64,000 bases of DNA from Dyella tabacisoli (GTDB lineage: Bacteria > Pseudomonadota > Gammaproteobacteria > Xanthomonadales > Rhodanobacteraceae): the NCBI RefSeq assembly GCF_003350925.1, contig NZ_KZ857178.1, forward strand, positions 227,833 through 291,832, written 5' to 3'. Every line of letters starts with the position of its first letter. Position 1 is the stretch's first letter. The translations under genes were made by a program, and so were the position numbers. A model generated the notes under the pieces. That model searched no databases. It saw only the letters and a program-made list of their open reading frames with translations, and was not told where the DNA came from. Shown in pieces: positions 52,879 to 60,935 of the stretch.

Positions 52879-55200
52879 ATGGCGATCACTATCGCGGGTA
52901 GACGTTTGTCCACCGAGCGGATCGAATGGCAGCGCCTATTGCCACTGGCAGGCGGCACGCTGTTATTGCTGTTGGGCCTGTTTTGTCTGTGGCAGGCTTG
53001 GTTGATCGCCGACGAAGGCAGCGCCATCGTGCGGGTGCATGCCGCACAGGATCAGGCCGTACAGGCGTTAACGACCGAAGTCGCCGGACAGCGCGGCAAG
53101 ATCGATCAGGTTCTGGCTACAGTCGATCCGGCCAGTCTTGGGGGTGATCGCGATCTACTGGTGGCGAGTCTGCGCCAGCAGTTGCCGCAAATACAGCGGC
53201 TGGAATTGTTCAGCGGCAACCTCGACGAGGTATTGCATGCCAACTATCACGACTTCGGTTACGCCAAAGCCGCGCAGTTGATGACCGCGCAGAGTGCGGA
53301 CGACGGCACTTTGATGCAGACCGTATCCTCGGGTGCCGGTGAGCGCCGGCTTAGTCTGGTGCTACCGGTAGGCTCGTCATCCCGGCCATTGGCCTGGGCC
53401 TGGGTCGAGTTGCCGTTTAGCCCGATCGAGCAGCGTTTCATGTCCATTCCGCCAGCCGACGGCAGACTAGAGCTTCGCCAGGGCGGCGATCATGACGATA
53501 TGCGCCTGTTGGCGAACGGCCCGGCGGCGGCTGAGCGAGAGCTTACGGGTAAGCCGGTCGCGGGAAGTGCGCTGAATGTGCTGGCCGCCTTGCCCGCGGC
53601 CTACATCGTATTGCCGCGGTCGGTGTTGTTGGCCGCCTTGCTGGCTTTGCTGGGCTTGGGTGGCAGTGCTTACTTGTGGTGGTTGCGCGTTCATCCGCGC
53701 GGTGAATTTGTTTATGAATCTGAGGAACCGACTTTGTCCGATGTGATTGAAAACCAGGCCGAGCCCGTCAAGCCGGCCGCTGCCGCCGTGGCCAAGCCGG
53801 TGCCGCCGCCGATGCCGGTCCAGGTGGATCCGAGCATCTTCCGGGCCTATGACGTGCGTGGCGTGGTTGGTAAATCCTTGACCAGGGATTTCGCTCATTT
53901 GCTGGGCCAGTCGATCGGCACGGTGATGCGTGAGAAAGGTCTGCGCGAAATCGTCGTCGGCCGCGATGGCCGCCTATCCGGCCCCGAGCTGGCCGGCGCG
54001 CTGGCCGACGGTCTGCGCGCTGCCGGTATCGACGTCATCGACATCGGCGCGGCGCCGACCCCGGTGATTTATTACGCGGCTTACCGCTTTAATACCGGCA
54101 GTTGCGTGGCCGTTACCGGTAGCCACAATCCGCCGGATTACAACGGTTTCAAGATCGTGGTGGGCGGTGAGACCTTATCCGAAGGCGCGATCAAGGATTT
54201 GTACCAGCGTATTGTCGACAAGGCGCTGGAAAGCGGGGGCCAGGGCAGCCTGCGCCACGTCGATGTGACGCCCGATTACATCGATCGCATCACTTCGGAT
54301 GTGCAGACCGAGCGCCGCCTGAAAATCGTGGTCGACTGCGGTAACGGCATTCCGGGCGCGGTGGCGCCGCAGGTACTCGAGGGCATCGGTTGCGATGTGA
54401 TTCCGCTGTATTGCGAGGTGGACGGCACGTTCCCCAATCATCATCCCGATCCGTCGGACCCGCATAACCTGGAAGATTTGATCCTCGCCGTGAAAACGAC
54501 AGGCGCCGACCTCGGTGTGGCCTTCGACGGCGACGGCGATCGTCTGGGCGTGGTCACAAAGGAAGGCGAGATCATCTTCCCCGACCGAACGCTGATGCTG
54601 TTTGCGCGCGACGTCCTATCGCGCCAGCCGGGCGCAACGATCATTTATGACGTGAAATGCACCGGACATCTGAAAGGTCAGGTACTGGAAGCCGGCGGCC
54701 ATCCGCTGATGTGGCGTACGGGTCACTCGTTGATTAAGAGCAAGATGCGCGAGACCGGTGCCGAACTGGCCGGCGAAATGAGCGGGCACTTCTTCTTCAA
54801 AGAGCGCTGGTACGGTTTCGATGATGGCATCTACGCCGGCGCGCGCTTGCTTGAGATTCTGGCGGGCGATCCGCAGGGCCGTACCCCGGAAGAGATCTTC
54901 GCTACCTGTCCGAAGGGTGTCTCCACGCCCGAGCTGAAGGTCGAAATGGCCGAAGGCGAGCATTACCGTTTCATCGAAGCATTTCGTAAGACGGCCACCT
55001 TCGGTGACGCCAACCTGACGACCATCGACGGCGTGCGCGCGGATTGGCCCGACGGCTGGGGCTTGGTGCGCGCATCCAACACCACGCCGATTCTGGTGCT
55101 GCGCTTCGATGCGGATAACGAGGAAGCGCTCAAGCGCATCCAGCGGGTCTACCGTGAGCAGTTGCTGGCGGTGGATGCCACCTTGAAGTTGCCGTTCTGA
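52879..55200 (+). CDS. algC: Phosphomannomutase/phosphoglucomutase with membrane-anchored N-terminal domain
   Basis: A 773-residue protein. The N-terminal 310 residues carry two membrane helices ('LLPLAGGTLLLLLGLFCLWQ' about 19-40; 'LLAALLALLGLGGSAYLWWL' about 250-272) with a periplasmic region between, then a Pro/Ala linker. The C-terminal 460 residues are the mutase: 'IFRAYDVRGVVG', phospho-Ser about 415 in 'TGSHNPPDYNGFK', metal loop 'DGDGDR', sugar loop 'GEMSGHFFF' and phosphate loop 'RASNTTPILVLRF'. It supplies mannose-1-P or glucose-1-P for LPS and exopolysaccharide. The coaBC-dut-algC order matches Pseudomonas. Pseudomonas AlgC annotations also include long N-terminally extended forms. 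Confidence 0.94.
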   Translation: MAITIAGRRLSTERIEWQRLLPLAGGTLLLLLGLFCLWQAWLIADEGSAIVRVHAAQDQAVQALTTEVAGQRGKIDQVLATVDPASLGGDRDLLVASLRQQLPQIQRLELFSGNLDEVLHANYHDFGYAKAAQLMTAQSADDGTLMQTVSSGAGERRLSLVLPVGSSSRPLAWAWVELPFSPIEQRFMSIPPADGRLELRQGGDHDDMRLLANGPAAAERELTGKPVAGSALNVLAALPAAYIVLPRSVLLAALLALLGLGGSAYLWWLRVHPRGEFVYESEEPTLSDVIENQAEPVKPAAAAVAKPVPPPMPVQVDPSIFRAYDVRGVVGKSLTRDFAHLLGQSIGTVMREKGLREIVVGRDGRLSGPELAGALADGLRAAGIDVIDIGAAPTPVIYYAAYRFNTGSCVAVTGSHNPPDYNGFKIVVGGETLSEGAIKDLYQRIVDKALESGGQGSLRHVDVTPDYIDRITSDVQTERRLKIVVDCGNGIPGAVAPQVLEGIGCDVIPLYCEVDGTFPNHHPDPSDPHNLEDLILAVKTTGADLGVAFDGDGDRLGVVTKEGEIIFPDRTLMLFARDVLSRQPGATIIYDVKCTGHLKGQVLEAGGHPLMWRTGHSLIKSKMRETGAELAGEMSGHFFFKERWYGFDDGIYAGARLLEILAGDPQGRTPEEIFATCPKGVSTPELKVEMAEGEHYRFIEAFRKTATFGDANLTTIDGVRADWPDGWGLVRASNTTPILVLRFDADNEEALKRIQRVYREQLLAVDATLKLPF

Positions 55201-55205
55201 GGCAA

Positions 55206-55235
55206 TACCCCTCGTCCCTTTGGGGGCGAGGGGTA
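55206..55235. terminator. Hairpin between convergent algC and the DUF4124-like gene
   Basis: A 9-bp perfect stem (TACCCCTCG / CGAGGGGTA), extendable inwards by a few pairs. No long T-run. It lies between the two stops and may serve both strands. Confidence 0.65.
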
Positions 55236-55243
55236 GGCAGTTA

Positions 55244-55903
55244 TTACGACTGAGTCTGGCCTTGCGCCTGCGCTGCCTTCAGCTCCCGATACCGCTGCAA
55301 TTGCTGCTTCGCCTTTTGATCGGCGGCGTCATGTATGGAGAGTTGGTGTTCAAGTGTATTGCGCTGGCCCGCCACGACATTGCGCTGCTTGGTGATGCTG
55401 TCGCTGAGAAATTTCGGCACCGTTTGTTTTGCTCGTTCGGCGTCCGCTGCGCGGGCGAGCAAGTCGGCCAGTGCTTTTTCCTGGCTGTGCAGGTTGATCC
55501 GGGTGGTGCTGATCTGCTGGTCGATGTTGTTCATTTCCAGCTTGAGCGATGACTTGTACGAATCCTCGTCCGGATAGGCAGTCAGCATCTGCATTTCACT
55601 GCGGGCTTGTTCTTGCGCGGCAAGCTTTTGCGCCGCCTGTTCGTCGGCAAGCTTTTGCGCGGCGGCGCGCTCTTGAGGGTTGAGCTGCCGCTCCACATGC
55701 CGGATCACCAGGCCCCGGTCGTTGACGACCTCATAGCCATATTTCATGGCATCGGAGGTGAGGCTGTCGCTGTAGTGCGGCAGACCGCTGCCATCGCGCC
55801 AGCGGTAGCGAACACCGTTGCCCTGGCTTTGAGCTTGCAGCGCATCGACCGATAAGCTGACTGTCAGCGCGGTGGCCGCGACGACAAAAATGATTTTTCG
55901 CAT
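55244..55903 (-). CDS. DUF4124-type exported protein with coiled coil
   Basis: A 219-residue protein with a Sec signal ('KIIFVVAATALTVSLSVDAL'). After it comes a DUF4124-like segment ('YRWRDGSGLPHYSDSL': aromatic-x-W-x-D-x-x-G-x-x-x-Y-x-D). A long charged coiled coil follows, rich in Ala, Gln, Glu and Lys ('NPQERAAAQKLADEQAAQKL', 'QISTTRINLHSQEKALADLL'). The ATG at 55903 has GGGG in position as ribosome site. Such proteins are periplasmic and of unknown function. It shares direction with pyrE but is 115 bases away. Confidence 0.85.
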   Translation of the reverse strand: MRKIIFVVAATALTVSLSVDALQAQSQGNGVRYRWRDGSGLPHYSDSLTSDAMKYGYEVVNDRGLVIRHVERQLNPQERAAAQKLADEQAAQKLAAQEQARSEMQMLTAYPDEDSYKSSLKLEMNNIDQQISTTRINLHSQEKALADLLARAADAERAKQTVPKFLSDSITKQRNVVAGQRNTLEHQLSIHDAADQKAKQQLQRYRELKAAQAQGQTQS

Positions 55904-56018
55904 GAAACATCCCCCTGATGGCCGGCAGTATAGCCAGCGCACGGATGTTGCCTAGAGGCGTACATCCGCGCATTTGCCATCCTTGTGACGGCGATCGCCT
56001 CGATAGATCAGGAAAGCC

Positions 56019-56666
56019 TCAAGAACCGACGCCGTAGCGCTCGCGATAGGCCATCAGGCGAGCATGTTCGGCGGCCAGCTCCGACCGTTCGCCGGCATAG
56101 GCCAATACGTCGCCAAGGCCGGTAATGGCGATCACCGGAATACCGAATTCGGCCGTGACTTCCTGCGCTGCCGATAGTGCGCCTTGGCCGCGCTCCTGGC
56201 GATCCAGTGCGATCAGCACGCCGGCGGGGGTTGCGCCGTTGGCGCGGATCAAGGCGAGCGACTCACGCACCGCGGTGCCGGCTGTCATCACGTCATCGAC
56301 AATCAATACACGTCCTTTCAATGGTGCGCCGACCAGCACGCCGCCTTCGCCGTGATCCTTGGCCTCTTTGCGGTTATAGGCCCAGGGCAGGTCACGGTCG
56401 TGATGATCGGCCAGCGCGATCGCCGTCGCGGCTGCCAGTGCGATGCCCTTGTAGGCGGGGCCGAACAACATGTCGAAAGCCAGCCCCGAATTCACTGCGG
56501 CTGCGGCATACGAGCGACCTAGCTGCGCCAGTGCGGCGCCGGAGTCGATGCGCCCCATATTGAAAAAGTACGGGCTCTGCCGCCCGGATTTCAGGGTGAA
56601 CTCGCCAAAACGCAGTACTTCGCGTTTGAGAGTGAGTTCAATGAAGTCGCGCTGATAGTCGTGCAC
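56019..56666 (-). CDS. pyrE: Orotate phosphoribosyltransferase
   Basis: A 215-residue enzyme that joins orotate and PRPP to make OMP in pyrimidine synthesis. Marks are '[17 protein letters not shown]', '[20 protein letters not shown]', '[17 protein letters not shown]' and the PRPP loop '[20 protein letters not shown]'. It lies between the DUF4124-like gene and a GNAT gene on the minus strand, in the same order as in Pseudomonas around crc. Confidence 0.96.
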   Translation of the reverse strand: MHDYQRDFIELTLKREVLRFGEFTLKSGRQSPYFFNMGRIDSGAALAQLGRSYAAAAVNSGLAFDMLFGPAYKGIALAAATAIALADHHDRDLPWAYNRKEAKDHGEGGVLVGAPLKGRVLIVDDVMTAGTAVRESLALIRANGATPAGVLIALDRQERGQGALSAAQEVTAEFGIPVIAITGLGDVLAYAGERSELAAEHARLMAYRERYGVGS

Positions 56667-56698
56667 GGATCGTCTCGCAAGGTTAAGTAGTGATGTTG

Positions 56699-57196
56699 TC
56701 AGCCGGGCAGGGCGCGCAGCAGCAAATGTTGCGGCCCGGCTCGGCCGCCATGGTACAACTCGCCGCTGTCCTCGAAACCGCAGCGCCGGTACAACGTCAA
56801 CGCGGCGTGGTTACTGCAGTTCACCGTAAGTACCAATCGGCGCGCAGCCGGATGGCGTGTAGCGAGATCGGCGAGGATGGCGGTCATGGCTTGTGCGCCC
56901 CATCCCCGGCCTTGCCAGTCGGCATCGATAAAGAATGCGCGAAGGCCGAGCGCGGTCGGTCCGAAATCACGGCCGACGATGCTGCGTGAACGGGTCTCGA
57001 TGCAGTAAAAGCCGATCGGCGTTGCGCCATGCAGTACCGCCATCGGCTCACTGCTGCGGCTGTTATCCGCTTCCGCCAGCAGGTTGCTGATGATGCCGAC
57101 GAAATCCTGCTGGGCCGGGTGCACGCGCAGTCGCATGACCGCCTCGCGCAGTGAGGCATCGACCGGAGCAACAACAATGGCTGGGAGTTCACGCAT
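56699..57196 (-). CDS. GNAT family N-acetyltransferase
   Basis: A 165-residue acetyltransferase. Motif A is '[20 protein letters not shown]' (Q-G-R-G-W-G), followed by '[20 protein letters not shown]' and '[12 protein letters not shown]'. The start is uncertain: ATG at 57196 (listed) or 57208, neither with a good ribosome site. It is divergent from the exonuclease III gene and 32 bases from pyrE, so it may be co-transcribed with pyrE. Confidence 0.9.
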   Translation of the reverse strand: MRELPAIVVAPVDASLREAVMRLRVHPAQQDFVGIISNLLAEADNSRSSEPMAVLHGATPIGFYCIETRSRSIVGRDFGPTALGLRAFFIDADWQGRGWGAQAMTAILADLATRHPAARRLVLTVNCSNHAALTLYRRCGFEDSGELYHGGRAGPQHLLLRALPG

Positions 57197-57247
57197 GGTT
57201 GTTATCATGCACCACCCGCCGCAACCCCTTAGATTGCTGGAGTCCGC

Positions 57248-58018
57248 ATGCGCATCATCAGCCTTAACGCCAACGGCATCCGTTCGGCCGCGACCAAAGG
57301 TGTATTCGAATGGCTGCGTACGCAGAACGCCGACGTGGTCTGTGTACAAGAAACCAAGGCTCAGGAAGACCAGCTCAGCGATCCGATGTTTCGCCCCGAC
57401 GGCCATCACTGCTTCTATCGCGACGCCAGCAGCAAAAAGGGCTACAGCGGCGTGGCGATCTATGCCAAGCGCGAGCCCGATGAGGTGTTGACCGAGCTGG
57501 GCTGGGATGCGTTCGACAACGAGGGCCGCTATATCGAGGCGCGTTTCGGCAATTTGAGCGTGGTGTCGCTGTATCTGCCTTCCGGCTCGTCCGGCGACGA
57601 GCGGCAGCAGTACAAGTTCAAAGTGATGGAATGGATCACCCCGATCTTCGAGGCGTGGCTCAAGAGCGGTCGCGACTACGTGATCTGCGGTGACTGGAAC
57701 ATCGTGCACACCAAGAACGACATCAAGAACTGGAGCTCCAACCAGAAAAACTCCGGCTGCCTGCCCGAAGAACGCGCCTGGCTGGATTTGCTGTTCCAGC
57801 AGCATGGCTGGGTCGACAGCTTCCGCGCGATCAAGCCCGACGCGGTGGAATACACCTGGTGGTCGAACCGGGGCCAGGCGCGGGCGAACAACGTGGGTTG
57901 GCGTATCGACTACCAGGTGGTCACGCCGTCTCTACGCGATCGCCTGAAGTTGTGCTCGGTCTATCGCGACCAGCGCTTCTCCGATCATGCGCCGTACATC
58001 GTCGATTATGCCGACTGA
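57248..58018 (+). CDS. xthA: Exodeoxyribonuclease III at the crc locus
   Basis: A 256-residue ExoIII/APE-family nuclease. The catalytic residues are present: Asn in 'SLNANGIRSA', Glu in 'VCVQETKAQEDQL', Tyr-region 'SLYLPSGSSGDERQQYKFKV', Asp and Asn in 'VICGDWNIVHTKNDIKNW', and the terminal 'RFSDHAPYIVDYA'. It should cut at abasic sites and degrade 3' ends in base-excision repair. Overall it resembles Pseudomonas Crc (same locus, 'DIKNW', 'LPSGSSGDE', 'WRIDYQV'), but Crc has lost catalytic residues and this protein has kept them. It is followed by an overlapping permease gene. Confidence 0.9.
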   Translation: MRIISLNANGIRSAATKGVFEWLRTQNADVVCVQETKAQEDQLSDPMFRPDGHHCFYRDASSKKGYSGVAIYAKREPDEVLTELGWDAFDNEGRYIEARFGNLSVVSLYLPSGSSGDERQQYKFKVMEWITPIFEAWLKSGRDYVICGDWNIVHTKNDIKNWSSNQKNSGCLPEERAWLDLLFQQHGWVDSFRAIKPDAVEYTWWSNRGQARANNVGWRIDYQVVTPSLRDRLKLCSVYRDQRFSDHAPYIVDYAD

Positions 58019-59351
58019 TCCGACGGCGATGACTTCATCCGCGTCTGCGGCGGCGGCAAAGCCGCCCAGGCCGTCAGTCTGGAAATCATTTGCGCAGCCC
58101 GCTGCGTGGACGATGTTTTTGTTCGGGTTTTCGTCGGGGCTGCCGTTCCTGCTGGTAGCCGGCACCTTGGCCTACTGGCTCAAAGAGAAAGGCATCGTGT
58201 TGAAAGACATCACGATGATCGCCAGCGCCGGCATGACATATGCCTTCAAGTTTCTGTGGGCGCCTTTGCTCGACCATTGGCGGATTCCTGGTTTCGTGCG
58301 GTTCGGCCAGCGCCGCGGCTGGCTGCTGTTTGCGCAGATTGGCGTGGTGGTCGGCCTGCTCGCGATGGCGGCGCTGACGCCGGCTCAGTTGACGCCATTC
58401 GTCGTGGCGACGCTGATCGTTGCGTTTTTCGGTGCGACTCAGGACATCGCGGTCGACGCATATCGGATTGAGATTGCCCCCGTGGAGGTGCAGGGCGCCT
58501 TGGTTGCGACCTACTCGTTGGGCTATCGCATCGGTCTTATCATGGCCGGCGCCCTGGCATTGATTCTTGCCGACCACATAGCGTGGAGCTGGGTTTATGT
58601 GTTGATGGCCATTTTGATGGGCCTGCCCATCGCGGCAACCTTGATGGCGCGCGAGCCCGAAGTTCGCCGGGTGCTGCCCGATCGCTGGCGCGATGCCATG
58701 CGCGAAGGTGTTATCGATCCATTTGCCGATTTCTTTCGTCGCTATGGCTGGCACCTCGCCGGCGTGACCTTGCTGTTTATCCTGCTGTTCAAGATTCCCG
58801 AGCAGGCGACGATTGGCGGGATCATGAGCCCGTTCTATCGCGATATGGGTTTTGAGAAAACCCAGATCGGCGCCATTACCAAGATCTACGGCGTCTGGAT
58901 CGGTATTGTCGGCGTCTTTATCGGCGGTGCGGCGGTCGCGCGATGGGGCGCATGGCGCCCACTATGCGCATCTATTGTGTTGTGTGGGTGCACCAACCTG
59001 CTGTATCTGTTCGTGGCTGCTCACCCAGGCAACCTCGTCGTGCTGACCTTGGTGATCTCCGGCGAGAACCTTACGCTGGGCATACTTGGGCCGCCGACCG
59101 TGGCGTTCTTGTCCTCGCTGGTCAATCGCCAGCACACGGCAACGCAGTACGCCTTATTGAGTTCGTTGGTTAACCTGCCCGGCAAGGTGCTTGGCTTCTT
59201 TGCCGGGGGTATCGTCGCAGCGACCACTTACAGCACCTATTTCGTCATTACGGCGCTGGCGGTGCTGCCCGCGGCAGCGTTGTTTCTATATTTATGGCCG
59301 CGTTTTCGCGAAGCCGAACGTTTGCGCGCTGCCGGTCATGATGAGGGGTAG
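58008..59351 (+). CDS. ampG: AmpG-like MFS permease
   Basis: About 447 residues with 12 or so membrane helices. AmpG-type marks are 'FLFGFSSGLPFLLVAGTLAY', 'WLKEKGIVLKDI', 'YAFKFLWAPLLDHWRIP', 'GATQDIAVDAYRIEI' and 'QYALLSSLVNLPGKVLGFFA'. AmpG imports anhydromuropeptides for cell-wall recycling, which fits anmK close by. Possible ATGs are 57987, 58008 and 58029; 58008 is chosen. It overlaps the exonuclease gene, so translation is probably coupled. Confidence 0.9.
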   Translation: MPTDPTAMTSSASAAAAKPPRPSVWKSFAQPAAWTMFLFGFSSGLPFLLVAGTLAYWLKEKGIVLKDITMIASAGMTYAFKFLWAPLLDHWRIPGFVRFGQRRGWLLFAQIGVVVGLLAMAALTPAQLTPFVVATLIVAFFGATQDIAVDAYRIEIAPVEVQGALVATYSLGYRIGLIMAGALALILADHIAWSWVYVLMAILMGLPIAATLMAREPEVRRVLPDRWRDAMREGVIDPFADFFRRYGWHLAGVTLLFILLFKIPEQATIGGIMSPFYRDMGFEKTQIGAITKIYGVWIGIVGVFIGGAAVARWGAWRPLCASIVLCGCTNLLYLFVAAHPGNLVVLTLVISGENLTLGILGPPTVAFLSSLVNRQHTATQYALLSSLVNLPGKVLGFFAGGIVAATTYSTYFVITALAVLPAAALFLYLWPRFREAERLRAAGHDEG

Positions 59352-59487
59352 CTTGTCCAAGCCGGCTGCTTGACCAAGCAGGCGTTCAGGCTCTGAGACC
59401 CAGGCCACGAATCGGCCTTGGTTAACTTGCGCGCATAGCGTTCTGTGCCACCATGCGCGCGCAGGGGGGCCTACGTAACGCGGAGTG

Positions 59488-59772
59488 ATGACGGTGCCGG
59501 TTCTCGTCATACGCCATATCGACAATCTGATGGCCGAGCGCATCAAGGCGCTGGCTAAAGAACGGCAGTGGTCGATCAATGACGTCGTGCTTTATGCACT
59601 GCGCCATGGGCTCGGCATGGCGGCAGGCAATATCTTCGCTGAGACGCTGCGCGATTCCGGTGACCTCACCATCTTGAGCGGGCAGTGGGACGCAGAGGAA
59701 AAGGCCGCCTTTCAGGAGGCTATCCAGGCTTTGTCAGTGGCGCCACCCGATCCGCTGGCACCGCGTAAATAA
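59488..59772 (+). CDS. Ribbon-helix-helix-like small protein
   Basis: About 94 residues. The N-terminal half looks like an Arc/MetJ-type ribbon-helix-helix: a beta strand 'PVLVIRHIDN', helix 'LMAERIKALAKERQWS', turn, helix 'INDVVLYALRHGLGM'. The C-terminal half is acidic. Such domains bind DNA as dimers, and many are antitoxins, but no toxin gene is beside it. The start may be the ATG at 59488 or a GTG at 59494, which has better GGAG spacing. The convergent anmK ends 2 bases away. Confidence 0.7.
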   Translation: MTVPVLVIRHIDNLMAERIKALAKERQWSINDVVLYALRHGLGMAAGNIFAETLRDSGDLTILSGQWDAEEKAAFQEAIQALSVAPPDPLAPRK

Positions 59773-59774
59773 GG

Positions 59775-60896
59775 TCACACGGTGGGAGCGGGGTAAATCG
59801 CCCCAAGCACCCGTAAGCCGCGTGCGCCGGTGACGGCAGGTAAATTGCCTGGCAGGCCGAGCAGGCGCTGGCGTGCAAGCCAGGCAAACGCAACGGCCTC
59901 CAGATAATCAGGATCGATACCATGTGCCGCCGTACTCAGCACCGCGCGCGGTGCGAGTAGTTCGGCGAGCCGGCGCATCAGTGGACCGTTATGTACGCCA
60001 CCACCGCAGGCCAGTACGTCGATGGCATCGGGTGCGTGGTGGGCGATCGCTTCAGCCACGCTGCGTGCGGATAGTTCCAATAACGTAGCCTGCACGTCGG
60101 CCGCCGCCAGCGTGTCTACTTGCGGATGTGCGGTTAGCCAGGCCAGATGGAAGTGTTCGCGCCCGGTGCTTTTCGGCGGCGGCAGCATGAAGTAAGGATC
60201 GGCCAGCAGGCTGTTCAGCAGAGTGTCGTCGACCCGGCCGCTCGCCGCGAACCTTCCGTCCCGGTCGAACGGCTCGCCACGATGGCGTAGACACCAGGCA
60301 TCGAGCAGGCCGTTGGCCGGTCCGGTATCGAAGCCCAGCACGCTGCCATGGGCGCCGAGGACGGTGATATTGGCGATGCCACCAAGATTCAGGACCACTC
60401 GGCATCGGTGCGGCTGCGCCAGCAGCATGGCGTGTACCGTAGGCAGCAACGGAGCGCCCTGGCCACCTGCGGCGACGTCGGCGCGACGGAAATCCGCGAT
60501 GACATCCGCGCCGCAGCGCTCGGCAATCACCGTGGGGTCGCCCACTTGCAAGGTAAAAGGGTGTTCGCCGGTGGGCCGATGGCGCAGGGTCTGACCATGC
60601 GATCCAATTGCCCGGATGGCAGATACCGGCGTATGGCTTTGTGCGAGCAGGTTCTGCGCGGCTTCGGCAAAGCTTTGCCCAATCGCCACGTCCAATCGGC
60701 CATAGGTATCGAGATCCAGCCGTACTTCATCCTGCGCCACCGCGAGAATGCGTTCGCGCAGCGCGCTGGGCCACGGATGAGTGAGGGCCGCCAGTAGCTG
60801 CGGCTGATTGTCGTTAAAGCGCACCAGGGCGGCATCGATGCCGTCGGCGCTGGTGCCGGAGATCAGTCCGATATAAAGCGCCGAAGCGTCGTCCAT
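59775..60896 (-). CDS. anmK: Anhydro-N-acetylmuramic acid kinase
   Basis: A 373-residue sugar kinase that phosphorylates 1,6-anhydro-MurNAc during murein recycling. Marks are 'YIGLISGTSADGIDAALVRF', 'GSHGQTLRHRPTGEHPFTLQ', 'ADFRRADVAAGGQGAPLLP', 'LNLGGIANITVL' and 'GFDTGPANGLLDAWCLRHRG'. The C-terminal 'LACGGGVHNGPLMRRLAELL' is the second nucleotide-binding part. The ATG at 60896 is chosen because it gives a normal N-terminus. It follows the M23 endopeptidase by 39 bases, forming a cell-wall operon. Confidence 0.96.
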   Translation of the reverse strand: MDDASALYIGLISGTSADGIDAALVRFNDNQPQLLAALTHPWPSALRERILAVAQDEVRLDLDTYGRLDVAIGQSFAEAAQNLLAQSHTPVSAIRAIGSHGQTLRHRPTGEHPFTLQVGDPTVIAERCGADVIADFRRADVAAGGQGAPLLPTVHAMLLAQPHRCRVVLNLGGIANITVLGAHGSVLGFDTGPANGLLDAWCLRHRGEPFDRDGRFAASGRVDDTLLNSLLADPYFMLPPPKSTGREHFHLAWLTAHPQVDTLAAADVQATLLELSARSVAEAIAHHAPDAIDVLACGGGVHNGPLMRRLAELLAPRAVLSTAAHGIDPDYLEAVAFAWLARQRLLGLPGNLPAVTGARGLRVLGAIYPAPTV

Positions 60897-60935
60897 GCGT
60901 TGCCCGCCTACAGCTTGTTTGGTCACTTCGGGCAA

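Noticed and set aside
59770..59812. A second REP-like element (GTGGGAGCGGGG...CGCCCC) at the end of anmK
   Set aside because: The arms are short and imperfect and half of it is anmK coding sequence, so I cannot support it as an element.
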